Below, one piece after another: positions 32,925 to 40,231 of a DNA stretch of 64,000 bases. Each line of letters begins with the position of its first letter. The stretch's first letter is position 1. Under the pieces are notes generated by a model. It ran no database searches and was not told where the DNA came from. It worked only from the letters and a program-made list of their open reading frames with translations. Origin of the DNA: Aeromonas encheleia. GTDB lineage: Bacteria; Pseudomonadota; Gammaproteobacteria; Enterobacterales; Aeromonadaceae. Position numbers and translations under genes: made by a program. The stretch is from NCBI RefSeq assembly GCF_900637545.1, contig NZ_LR134376.1, positions 3,780,001-3,844,000 of the forward strand. The letters run 5' to 3'.

Positions 32925-33776
32925 ATGGCCGATCTGCCGCCCCCCAAGAAAGAGAGTTCCATCCTGAGCAGCCAGGAGCAGACCCTGCGCCTGGCCCGCA
33001 GCCGTGGCATAGACGGCATGCTGGCCCGCAACAGCGACAGCACCTTCGAGCAGCGCGCCACCTTCCGCCAGCTGGCGGATCAGGCCGCCCGCCAGCGCAA
33101 CCTGGAAGCCATCATGGTGATGGCATCCCGCCACTGCGAGGAGACGGCCGCCGGCGGCGAGATGGACAGCGACTGGCTGACCCGCTTCCTGCAACTGGCC
33201 GAAGACATCAGCATGGTGCCCATGCAGCAGCTGTGGGGGCGGATCTTCGCCCTGGAGGTGGCGACCCCGGGCCGCTTCTCCATCCGGGCCATCAACACCC
33301 TCAAGGAGATGACCCAGCGCGAAGCCCAACTGTTCCAGCGGATCTGCGCCCTCTCCTGTCACTACGAGGGCAGCGACGAGCAGCGCCTGCTGCTGGGCAT
33401 GCACAAGGGGGCTGGCCTGCTCAGCCGCGCCAAGGTCACCCGCATGGGACTTGGCAAATACCGGGTCCCCTACAGCGCCCTGCTGCTGCTGTGCGATCTC
33501 GGCCTGATGCACCGCGGCGAATTGGAATCCGGCCCCCTGCCTGCGGACGGGGTCGAGCTGGCCTTCGGTAACCAGCGCTGGCGCCTGCGCCAGCGCCAGA
33601 GCAACCTCACCCTGCTCTATTACCGCCTCACCCCCATAGGCAACGAACTTGCCCTGCTGCTGGAAGAGCCCCCCCTGGAGGAGTACCTGCAGGACTTGAA
33701 GACACTGCTCTCCACCAACCTGCAGATAGAGACCCTGATGCTGGCCCCGGCCGGCGAGCCAGATCTCCCCAGCTGA
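32925..33776 (+). CDS. TIGR03899-type conserved protein
   Basis: 283 residues, soluble and helical. It resembles the uncharacterised TIGR03899/DUF2806-like proteins of vibrios and shewanellas: RATFRQLADQAARQRNLEAIM, DSDWLTRFLQLAEDISMVPMQQLWGRI and the C-terminal LTPIGNEL segment. Several upstream codons are in frame, but ATG 32925 with GGAG before it is preferred. Function unknown. It is the last backbone gene before the cassette region. Confidence 0.75.
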   Translation: MADLPPPKKESSILSSQEQTLRLARSRGIDGMLARNSDSTFEQRATFRQLADQAARQRNLEAIMVMASRHCEETAAGGEMDSDWLTRFLQLAEDISMVPMQQLWGRIFALEVATPGRFSIRAINTLKEMTQREAQLFQRICALSCHYEGSDEQRLLLGMHKGAGLLSRAKVTRMGLGKYRVPYSALLLLCDLGLMHRGELESGPLPADGVELAFGNQRWRLRQRQSNLTLLYYRLTPIGNELALLLEEPPLEEYLQDLKTLLSTNLQIETLMLAPAGEPDLPS

Positions 33777-33845
33777 TCCCGGCGGGCGCCCTTGGGCTTC
33801 TCACTGACAGCCCAGCTGCCGACAAAGGCCATGGGCCCGGTATGG

Positions 33846-33914
33846 TCACAGATACCGGGCCCATGAGCATGACAAGGTCAGCGTGAGCGCAATCCATTTC
33901 TTGATCTTGTCCAT
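33846..33914 (-). CDS. Possible 22-residue hydrophobic peptide
   Basis: Leftward ATG with an AGGGTGG ribosome site encodes MDKIKKWIALTLTLSCSW and a short tail: a basic start and one hydrophobic segment, the shape of small membrane peptides or type I toxins. Its stop lies inside the perfect hairpin at 33830-33865. No antisense RNA was found. Very tentative. Confidence 0.25.
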   Translation of the reverse strand: MDKIKKWIALTLTLSCSWARYL

Positions 33915-34068
33915 AAAACCACCCTATCCCGCTTCCCACACCAGCTCCGTTCGGTAACATAGTCGCTCTAGGTAATGTCTCGTCGGAGTCAGCAATGAGC
34001 CAGACCAGAGCAAAACCCCAATTAAATACCAGCAGACTGGAGGCTGTGATTCAGGGGCGGTAGCGTGG

Positions 34069-34232
34069 TTTTTGTAGGGTGGCGCAGAGCGTAGCAAAGC
34101 CCAACAGACGAGCATTATCACGCCAACCAGAGCGGTATAAACATGGATTGGGTCGCTCGGTAATACAAATTTGCAGATACGTTTCGCGGTAAATGTTGGG
34201 CTTCACTTCGTTCAGCACCAACCTACGATTTT
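34069..34232. repeat. Inverted pair of a dispersed GTAGG...AAGCCCAACA element
   Basis: Copy one (34069-34112, +) contains GTAGGGTGGCGC and AAAGCCCAACAGACGA. Copy two (34191-34232) read on the - strand contains GTAGGTTGGTGC and GAAGCCCAACATT. They share about 24 of 36 aligned positions and point at each other across about 80 bp. Similar sequences are scattered in many gammaproteobacteria. Confidence 0.65.
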
Positions 34233-34248
34233 TAGCCCAACATACGAG

Positions 34249-34365
34249 ATAGGGAATATCTTGGGTTATGAACCCACGGGTTTAACGCTCTCGACAGTAG
34301 GCAGTTCTGTGTATCGAGTTGGCGGAAATAAAATTGTTAAATACTGGATTCAGCATGAAAATTAG
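34249..34365 (+). pseudogene. C-terminal remnant of an ester-cyclase/SnoaL-like gene
   Basis: The frame ending at 34363-34365 reads GYEPTGLTLSTVGSSVYRV then GGNKIVKYWIQHEN. This is the typical end of a SnoaL-like ester cyclase (PTG...YR...GKIVxxW). No start or N-terminal part is found upstream in any frame, where the dispersed repeat now lies. It is probably the decayed gene of the cassette whose attC follows at 34408. Confidence 0.55.
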
Positions 34366-34407
34366 GGTTTGCATAATCAGCTCGAATTACATCTTGGGCA
34401 ATTCAGC

Positions 34408-34532
34408 TAACAAACACCTCAAGAAGGACTGTCAACGCGTGGCGTTTCCAGTTCCATTGAACAGCGATAGCTACATTTATAGTCGTTGAGTTTAGTGGCA
34501 GTGCGTTGCCAGCCCCTTGGTGGGCGTTACAA
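34408..34532 (+). repeat. attC site 1, Vibrio cholerae repeat (VCR)-like
   Basis: Begins TAACAAACACCTCAAG and ends CTTGGTGGGCGTTAC. The middle GACTGTCAACGCGTGGCGTT and the right part GTGCGTTGCCAGCCCC match the recalled VCR consensus closely, and the ends are complementary (CAAACACC with GGTGGGCG). Length about 125 bp fits VCRs. Recombination would occur after the G of GTT at 34526. Confidence 0.9.
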
Positions 34533-34548
34533 ATCACAAGGACGTGTC

Positions 34549-34896
34549 ATGAAAATATTATTTATTGGAGCCGTGTTTTTACTTAGTTCAAGTGCGTTAG
34601 CCAACCCATATAAAAGTGAATTTGTTGAGGTAGCATTTCAAATACAAGAAGGCAAGAATACATTTCAACTGGTCTGTCAGCCCAAGCTCACCATGGGGGA
34701 GCTGCCCAAAAACTGGGTGGATGCTTGCAATGATATTGGCAAGAAATTTTTGGAGTTAGCTGTCGAAAGCGGAATGAAGGTAGATCCCGTTGACAACGCG
34801 TTTGGTTTGGCTGGTGAACTTGCTCAAAAAATGTCGAGTGACTTACCAGATAATGTTGTCCCCACACAAATTATTAGCCGTGAATTTGGTGGTTAA
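34549..34896 (+). CDS. Cassette-borne small secreted protein, unknown
   Basis: 115 residues. Signal peptide ILFIGAVFLLSSSALA then NPYKSEF. The mature protein has two Cys (LVCQPK and DACND) and is acidic. No family recognised. The ATG lies 23 bases after the attC1 crossover with AAGGACG before it, the usual tight cassette layout. Its base composition is clearly more AT-rich than the backbone. Confidence 0.75.
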   Translation: MKILFIGAVFLLSSSALANPYKSEFVEVAFQIQEGKNTFQLVCQPKLTMGELPKNWVDACNDIGKKFLELAVESGMKVDPVDNAFGLAGELAQKMSSDLPDNVVPTQIISREFGG

Positions 34897-34903
34897 TCGC
34901 TTA

Positions 34904-35006
34904 TAACAAGGTGCGAGTACCAATAAAAGCCAGACTGGGGCGGTTTTCACTACGCTTCCTCAGCCCTTTATCCATTCAAGAGGAATGAAGGTTTCAGCAC
35001 CTATTA
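34904..35006 (+). repeat. Eroded attC-like site 2
   Basis: TAACAAGGTGC (34904-34914) pairs with GCACCTATTA (34997-35006) at nine of the ten outermost positions, with an irregular middle of about 80 bases. The right end lacks the GTT crossover triplet, so the site would be inactive. It lies exactly where the attC of the preceding cassette is expected. Confidence 0.5.
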
Positions 35007-35043
35007 GCGCACAGCCTTTTTCTCATCACTATTAGGGGATAAG

Positions 35044-35994
35044 ATGCAAATCTGGGCAATATCTTTACTCTTGTTCTTTTTGACATGTTCGGTGAGCGCG
35101 AAAGATACCATGACTCGCACTGCGAGCAGGGATGATGGTTCGCCTATCTCCTATTATCTTGTCCAACATGCCCATGACGCAGATACCTTGCTGTTGATCC
35201 TGCAAGGCTCTGATTGCAATAGTGTCTTGAAAATAGAGTCCATACTCACCGAGTATAAAAATGTTTGGCCAGAAGCTGATATTTTGCTCATCGAAAAGTA
35301 CGGCATTGATAATAAATTAAAATACAGTGCTGACACGGCACGCAAGGACTGCCCTGCTCAACACCTTGAAAATGACAGCCCTGCACAACGAGTCGCAGAT
35401 ATTAAGGTGGTGCTCGATATCGTTCGAAAAGATGGGCCATACAAGAAATTTGTCCTCTTGGGCGGCAGTGAAGGTGCTGTTATCGCCAACCTGGTTACCG
35501 CAGACGTTGACTATATCGATGCCACTATCGCCTTTAATGGAGGTGGTCGCTGGTTTATCGATGACGTCTCACACAGTATCGCTGCAAAGTATAAAAAACC
35601 CGAAGAGGCGAGAAAAGATATCGACGGTTTTACAGGGTTTTCCGAGCATGTTCTTAACAGCAAACCATTTGAGCTTGAAGTTAGTGGGCATGGCTATCAT
35701 TGGTGGCATCAGATGCTCTCCATCGATCAACTTGATACCCTGAAAAACGTAAAATCCCCTTTGCTGATCGTTCAGGGAGGGAGAGATACCTCGGTATCAC
35801 CTCAGAAAACTGATAAAATGATGCAACATCTTAAAGACCTTGGGAAAAGTAATATTGAATATCGGCGTTATGAAGAACTCGACCATGGATTGAAAAATAG
35901 TGACGGGAAAAGCCTGCGCAAGGAGGTTATCAGCGATATTAATATATGGTTACAGTCCAAGTTAGGCGCCCCGAAGAAGTACAACGTTCACTGA
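35044..35994 (+). CDS. Cassette-borne secreted alpha/beta hydrolase
   Basis: 316 residues. Signal peptide LLLFFLTCSVSA then KD. A full catalytic triad can be proposed: nucleophile Ser in LLGGSEGAVIANL (GxSxG), acid Asp in VQGGRDTSVSP, and His in ELDHGLKN. The spacing suits dienelactone-hydrolase or prolyl-oligopeptidase-like enzymes with a periplasmic location. Substrate unknown. An AGGGGATAAG ribosome site precedes the ATG. AT-rich, like the other cassettes. Confidence 0.82.
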   Translation: MQIWAISLLLFFLTCSVSAKDTMTRTASRDDGSPISYYLVQHAHDADTLLLILQGSDCNSVLKIESILTEYKNVWPEADILLIEKYGIDNKLKYSADTARKDCPAQHLENDSPAQRVADIKVVLDIVRKDGPYKKFVLLGGSEGAVIANLVTADVDYIDATIAFNGGGRWFIDDVSHSIAAKYKKPEEARKDIDGFTGFSEHVLNSKPFELEVSGHGYHWWHQMLSIDQLDTLKNVKSPLLIVQGGRDTSVSPQKTDKMMQHLKDLGKSNIEYRRYEELDHGLKNSDGKSLRKEVISDINIWLQSKLGAPKKYNVH

Positions 35995-36148
35995 TTGAGA
36001 CTTACTGGTGTCGCATTGATTTAAATTCTTATTTTTTATCACGACTGTCAGAGTGGAAGGGGGTTATAAACAGTGGCACTAATGAGTGAGCACCACCTTC
36101 CTTCCAATCACTGCTATACAAAAAACCAATACGGACATAGGAATGGTA

Positions 36149-36580
36149 ATGGAACAAGAAAGTTTAGTTGAGATAGCGATTGAGTATTTCAAGAAAGTAG
36201 ATGCAGGTGACCCCAGCTATCTTGACCTGTTCTCGGAGAATGTTGACTTTTTCTTCACCAAATTTGGGCAGGCTGAAGGAAAGGATGCATTAGTTGAGTT
36301 TGGTAATAGGATTGGTAGCTCACTCACCAGCATCCGGCACGACATAGATGGCTTTAAGATAACGACTGCTGGCAACACTGTGATTGTCGAGGGGCAAGAG
36401 GGGGGAGTGATGAGTGATGGCACCTCTTGGCCGGACAATAACATCTCCATGGGGCGGTTTTGTAGTGTATTCGAATTTACTGGAAAACTAATAAGTCGTA
36501 TGTATGTGTATGTAGACCCCGACTTTCCGAGTAGAGATTTGGAAAGGGTTGCAGTGTTGTCAGGGGAAATTAACGCATAA
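36149..36580 (+). CDS. Cassette-borne NTF2/SnoaL-like protein
   Basis: 143 residues in the cone-fold NTF2 superfamily pattern: an N-terminal helix AIEYFKKVDAGDPSYLDLFSENVDFFF, a middle helix KDALVEFGNRIG, then the strands VIVEGQEGG, RFCSVFEF and KLISRMYVYVDPDF. Many such proteins are steroid isomerases, cyclases or polyketide enzymes; none can be chosen. ATG 36149 fits AGGA at six bases; 36143 is also possible. Its TAA stop forms the first bases of attC site 3. Confidence 0.75.
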   Translation: MEQESLVEIAIEYFKKVDAGDPSYLDLFSENVDFFFTKFGQAEGKDALVEFGNRIGSSLTSIRHDIDGFKITTAGNTVIVEGQEGGVMSDGTSWPDNNISMGRFCSVFEFTGKLISRMYVYVDPDFPSRDLERVAVLSGEINA

Positions 36581-36700
36581 CAAACTGTTCAAAAGCGATT
36601 CGCAACGCATGGTATTTTTACTATGCGTTACATTTTGTGTTTGAGCTGGTTTGCAGCGGCATCGACATTGCATTTCTCACACCTTAACAGGGTGTTATAT
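36578..36700 (+). repeat. attC site 3
   Basis: Starts TAACAAACTGTT and ends TTAACAGGGTGTTATAT; the ends are complementary at about nine of twelve positions. The inner part contains ACGCATGG and CTATGCGTTAC, which also pair. Length about 123 bp. It belongs to the same family as site 4, not to the VCR type. Crossover after the G at 36694. Confidence 0.85.
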
Positions 36701-36713
36701 GCTTGGAGGAAAA

Positions 36714-37331
36714 ATGGACGACATCCTAGATTTAGCATTGGAGGATCTGAAAGAAAAATATGCGCCTCATACAATCATTCTTTATGGTTCTCATGCACGC
36801 AATGAAGCAACTGAAACGAGTGATATAGACTTAGCGTGTTTCTGTAATCGCCCGGATGAACAGAAAGATGCAAGGTTATTTCACGGTGTTTATCTTGATG
36901 TATGGGTTTACCCAACCGCTTTTCTAAACTCAATTCCCAAAGAAGCTCTTCGCTTCGGAGATGGAAAGGTAATTCATGATACACAAGGTTTAGGAAGCGA
37001 CTACTTAGCTAAAGTGAAACAAAAGCTCGCAGATGGCAAACCGCCAATGTCTGATGCAGATAAGGCACACCTTCAAGAGTGGGTAATGAAAATGCTAGGG
37101 CGTGCGCATGATAAAGACTTAGATGGTAATTATCGCCGTACTTGGCTCCAACATGATCTTTTAGAAATATATTTTGAAATTCGTGGGTTGTGGTATTTAG
37201 GCTCAAAGAAAAGCTTCAATCATTTACAGCAGCACGACCACCCCACTTTCAGTTTATTTGAAAAGACGTACAAAGATCCGTCAAACCTTGATTTGTTGGC
37301 AGCCTTAGCAAAGCAAGTAGTACGCATATAA
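36714..37331 (+). CDS. Cassette-borne nucleotidyltransferase-domain protein
   Basis: 205 residues. The pol-beta-type nucleotidyltransferase motif is clear: ILYGSHARNEATETSDIDLACF (GS-x-AR-x-E ... D-x-D), residues about 20-45. The C-terminal half (ADKAHLQEWVMKMLGRA... then LEIYFEIRGLWYLGSKKSF) is helical. Such proteins include MNT antitoxins and aminoglycoside nucleotidyltransferases; the length fits a stand-alone enzyme. The ATG is five bases after GGAGG and 20 bases after the attC crossover. Its stop overlaps attC site 4. Confidence 0.8.
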   Translation: MDDILDLALEDLKEKYAPHTIILYGSHARNEATETSDIDLACFCNRPDEQKDARLFHGVYLDVWVYPTAFLNSIPKEALRFGDGKVIHDTQGLGSDYLAKVKQKLADGKPPMSDADKAHLQEWVMKMLGRAHDKDLDGNYRRTWLQHDLLEIYFEIRGLWYLGSKKSFNHLQQHDHPTFSLFEKTYKDPSNLDLLAALAKQVVRI

Positions 37332-37451
37332 CAAACTGTTTAAGAGTGATTCGCAACATATGGCATTTTTACTATGCGTTGCGTTTAGTGTTTAAGATGG
37401 TTTACAGAGACTTTTGTATTGCGTCGCTCACACCTTAACAGGGCGTTATAC
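37329..37451 (+). repeat. attC site 4, last of the array
   Basis: Starts TAACAAACTGTTTAAG and ends TTAACAGGGCGTTATAC. It is about three quarters identical to site 3 along its length, including TGATTCGCAAC, ATTTTTACTATGCGTT and CTCACACCTTAACAGGG. Crossover after the G at 37445. Confidence 0.87.
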
Positions 37452-37690
37452 AAAAGGGTGAGATCGGAATACTGAGGAATTCGCGAGTCAGTTAAAAACC
37501 GAATTGGCCCCCTCACCTTTTGAGTGCAGCATAGCGGCCAGATGAGCTACGACCTTCCCTCACGTTAGAACGGGCACGGGTATGAAAAGCCCTGCATGAG
37601 ATTCGCGGTGCAATTTACAGCGCTATTGCGCCCTGCATCTCAAAAGCGCCCAGCGGATAAATGGCGGCGACAAAGGGAATAGCCGGGTGG
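37452..37690. other. Gene-poor right border of the cassette region
   Basis: No ORF of note. An imperfect inverted repeat CAAAAGGGTGAG / CTCACCTTTTG brackets about 50 bp just after the last attC. It may be a gene-less cassette remnant or old chromosomal DNA. Confidence 0.5.
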
Positions 37691-37719
37691 AAACAAACGA
37701 GGGGGCAAATGCCCCCTCG
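37691..37719 (-). terminator. Terminator after cysC
   Basis: On the - strand CGAGGGGGCA/TGCCCCCTCG, a perfect 10-bp stem with a 2-nt loop, then TTTGTTT. Confidence 0.88.
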
Positions 37720-37749
37720 AAGATCAATGTTCGGTGCTGGCAATCTCTC

Positions 37750-38343
37750 TCAGTCGAGCAGCCCACGCTGCCGCAGAGCGGTCAGCAACTCATCCACCAA
37801 GGCCGCCACAGGTTTACCGGCGTTAAGCAGGTGAATTTCCGGTTGTTCCGGTGCCTCATAGGCGGAGTCGATACCGGTGAAGTTACGGATCTCCCCCGCT
37901 CGCGCCTTCTTGTAGAGCCCCTTGGGATCGCGCTCTTCACAGACGGCGAGCGGCGCATCCACAAACACCTCGACAAACTCGTCGGCGCCCAGCAGATTGC
38001 GCACCAGCTCCCGCTCGGTGCGAAACGGCGAGATAAAGGCGGTGAGCACGATAAGGCCCGCATCCACCATGAGTTTTGCCACCTCGCCGACCCGGCGGAT
38101 ATTCTCCTGACGGGCGGAGTCGTCAAAGCCGAGATCGCCACAGAGGCCGTGGCGCACGTTGTCCCCATCCAGCAGATAGGTGTGCTTGCCTCGCGCCGCC
38201 AGCGCCTGCTCCAGGGCCCCCGCCAGGGTGGATTTGCCCGCCCCCGACAGCCCGGTGAACCAGATCACCAACGGTTTTTGCCCCTTCAGCTCGGCCCGGC
38301 TCTCTTTGTCGACGGCATGGGCATGCCACACGATATTGCTCAT
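37750..38343 (-). CDS. cysC: Adenylylsulfate (APS) kinase
   Basis: 197 residues. Phosphorylates APS to PAPS in assimilatory sulfate reduction. P-loop GLSGAGKST (about 31-39), [16 protein letters not shown], and the conserved-Ser region AFISPFR are present. Ribosome site AAGGAG before the ATG. Its start overlaps (ATGA) the stop of a 37-codon leader ORF that begins with the same sequence. Last gene of the leftward cysD-cysN-permease-cysC group. Confidence 0.97.
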   Translation of the reverse strand: MSNIVWHAHAVDKESRAELKGQKPLVIWFTGLSGAGKSTLAGALEQALAARGKHTYLLDGDNVRHGLCGDLGFDDSARQENIRRVGEVAKLMVDAGLIVLTAFISPFRTERELVRNLLGADEFVEVFVDAPLAVCEERDPKGLYKKARAGEIRNFTGIDSAYEAPEQPEIHLLNAGKPVAALVDELLTALRQRGLLD

Positions 38344-38453
38344 CCAATACTCCTTGATTGGCGCTCACGCCTCAACACTGAAACTCTCTGGAACCACGGG
38401 GAGCCGACTCGGACTGTCAGCCGACAACTTGCTGATGCCATGGTATTGCTCAT
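38340..38453 (-). CDS. 37-codon ORF that copies the start of cysC
   Basis: Leftward ATG preceded by a strong AAGGAGT ribosome site. The stretch CAAGGAGT...ATGAGCAATA is shared with the cysC ribosome site and start, giving MSNTMAS against MSNIVWH. After that the sequences part. Its TGA overlaps the cysC ATG (ATGA), so translation would couple to cysC. It contains two Cys-free basic stretches and one Cys; no product is proposed. It may be a regulatory leader or a fossil of a partial duplication. Confidence 0.45.
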   Translation of the reverse strand: MSNTMASASCRLTVRVGSPWFQRVSVLRRERQSRSIG

Positions 38454-38502
38454 TCAAACTCCTTGCGAGGCAGCAGGGCCCCAAAACGAAGAGGGTGGCG
38501 CC

Positions 38503-40227
38503 TCAGAATGGAAACAGCAGGGGCACCATGCAGATCACTCCCAGGCTGTAGGCCAGCGACACCGGCAGCGCCAGCTTGAGGTAGTCCGGCATCTTGTAGT
38601 TGCCCGCCGCATAGACCATCAGGTTGGTCTGGTAGCCATAGGGCAGTATGAAGCTGGAGCTGGCACCAAACAGCACCGCCAGGATGAACGGCATGGTCGA
38701 CACGTCCATGCTGAGCGCCAGTTGGTAGCCCATGGGGAAGGCCAGGGCCGCCGCCGCGTTGTTGCTCATCAGCTCGGTCAGCACCAGGGTGAACAGATAG
38801 ATGCCGATGAAGGCGATGAGCGGGCTGGCGCCGTTGAACTCCCCCATCAGCCAGTCGGCGATGACCCGGGCTAGACCGCTGTGCTCCAGCTGATCGGCGA
38901 TGGCGAGCGCGCCCCCCACCACCAGCCAGATGTCGAGGGGGAAGCGACGACGGATCTCGTCCAGGGTCAGAATGCGGCTGAACAGCAGCACCACCAGCAT
39001 CACCAGCAGCCCCTTGAACAGCGGCACCAGCTCGAACACCGACAGCGCCAGCACCCCGAGAAAGCCCAGGATCACGGCGGCACTGCGGCTGCCATCGAGC
39101 CGGGTGGAGGCCTCCAGCCCGCTCACCACCACGAACTCCCGCGACAATGACTTGTTGCTGGCAAACTTGGGGCCGGGAGCCAGCAGCAGGGTGTCGCCGG
39201 CGTGCAGCTCAATCTGGCCGAGGCCGCCGGTGAGCTGGGTCTCGCCACGGCGCACCGCCAGCACCACCGCATCGAAGTGGGTGCGAAACTCGGCATCCTT
39301 GATGGATTGCCCCACCAGTCGCGAGCTGTGGCTGACGATCACCTCCACCAGATGCTGGCCATTGAGCCGGTGCTGGCCGTAGAGATCCAGCCCCTTGAGC
39401 TCCTGCAGCACACCGACGCTCTCCACGTCGCCGCAAAACAGCAGCATGTCCCCCTCGTGCAGCTCGTGTTCCGGCTGCACCGGGCAGATCACCTGATCGC
39501 CGCGAATGATCTCCGCCAGATAGAGGCTCTTGAGGCTGCGCAGGCCGTTCTCCTTGACGCTGCGCCCGGCCAGCGGCGAGCCGGGGCCCACCTTGGCCTC
39601 GAGGAAGTAGCCGGACTCCCGGCTCATCTCGGTGTCCTGCTCCGGCAGGTGGCGCGCGAACAGCAGCACGGCCACCAGACCGGTCAGCAAGGTCCCAGCC
39701 CCCACCATGAAGAAGTCGAACATGCCGAGCGGCGGGGCCCCCATCTTGATGAGGAAGCTGTTGACGATGAGGTTGGTGGAGGTGCCGATCAGGGTCAGCA
39801 CGCCGCCAAAGGTGGCGGCGAAGCACATGGGCAGCAGCAGCCGGGAGGGGGCATGGTTGGGGTTGCGCTTGACGGCCCCCAGCATGGAGGCCACCACGGC
39901 GGTGTTGTTGACGAAGGCCGACAGGAAGGCGGTGGAGAACCACACCTTGACCAGCACCTTGTTGAAGGAGCCGGTGCCCACCAGGTTGGCGAACCAGCTC
40001 ATGACCCGGGTCTTCTCCACCGCCAGCGACACCAGCAGCAACAGCACCAGGGTCAGCAGGGCGCTGTTGGTGTAGCCCGCCACCACGGCGTTGATGTCCG
40101 CCAGCCCGCTCAGGTAGGTGATGAGCACGGCGCCCGAGAACAGCAGCGCCGGACGGAGTTTGCCCTGGATCAGCAGGGCCACGAGCGCAGCCAGCAGACC
40201 CAGCACCAGGGATTGTTGCCAGGTCAT
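38503..40227 (-). CDS. SLC13-family permease with two TrkA-C domains, likely sulfate transporter
   Basis: 574 residues: about five membrane helices in the N-terminal 190 residues, two soluble RCK_C/TrkA-C-like domains between about 215 and 385 (VGPGSPLAGRSVKENGLRSL and SRLVGQSIKDAEFRTHF), then a second helix bundle. This layout is the SAC1/SLC13 divalent-anion type. Its place between cysN and cysC strongly suggests sulfate uptake with sodium. Start ATG 40225-40227 has AAGGAATAAG upstream. Four bases separate it from cysN. Confidence 0.88.
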   Translation of the reverse strand: MTWQQSLVLGLLAALVALLIQGKLRPALLFSGAVLITYLSGLADINAVVAGYTNSALLTLVLLLLVSLAVEKTRVMSWFANLVGTGSFNKVLVKVWFSTAFLSAFVNNTAVVASMLGAVKRNPNHAPSRLLLPMCFAATFGGVLTLIGTSTNLIVNSFLIKMGAPPLGMFDFFMVGAGTLLTGLVAVLLFARHLPEQDTEMSRESGYFLEAKVGPGSPLAGRSVKENGLRSLKSLYLAEIIRGDQVICPVQPEHELHEGDMLLFCGDVESVGVLQELKGLDLYGQHRLNGQHLVEVIVSHSSRLVGQSIKDAEFRTHFDAVVLAVRRGETQLTGGLGQIELHAGDTLLLAPGPKFASNKSLSREFVVVSGLEASTRLDGSRSAAVILGFLGVLALSVFELVPLFKGLLVMLVVLLFSRILTLDEIRRRFPLDIWLVVGGALAIADQLEHSGLARVIADWLMGEFNGASPLIAFIGIYLFTLVLTELMSNNAAAALAFPMGYQLALSMDVSTMPFILAVLFGASSSFILPYGYQTNLMVYAAGNYKMPDYLKLALPVSLAYSLGVICMVPLLFPF

Positions 40228-40231
40228 GGGC

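Larger units (their letters stand above)
33777..34248. other. Left border of the cassette region
   Basis: No convincing long gene. It holds a perfect 14-bp inverted repeat around an 8-nt loop (33830-33865) without a T run, and a 22-codon leftward ORF. Two copies of a dispersed GTAGG...AAGCCCAACA element lie in opposite orientation. Base composition drops from the right half onward, marking the switch to acquired DNA. Confidence 0.6.

Noticed and set aside
36714-37331. MNT/HEPN toxin-antitoxin pair
   Set aside because: The nucleotidyltransferase motif fits, but no adjacent HEPN gene exists and the protein is longer than typical MNT antitoxins.
33777-37750. Prophage, transposon or integrative element
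   Set aside because: No transposase, phage structural gene, recombinase or terminal target duplication is visible; attC sites explain the region better.
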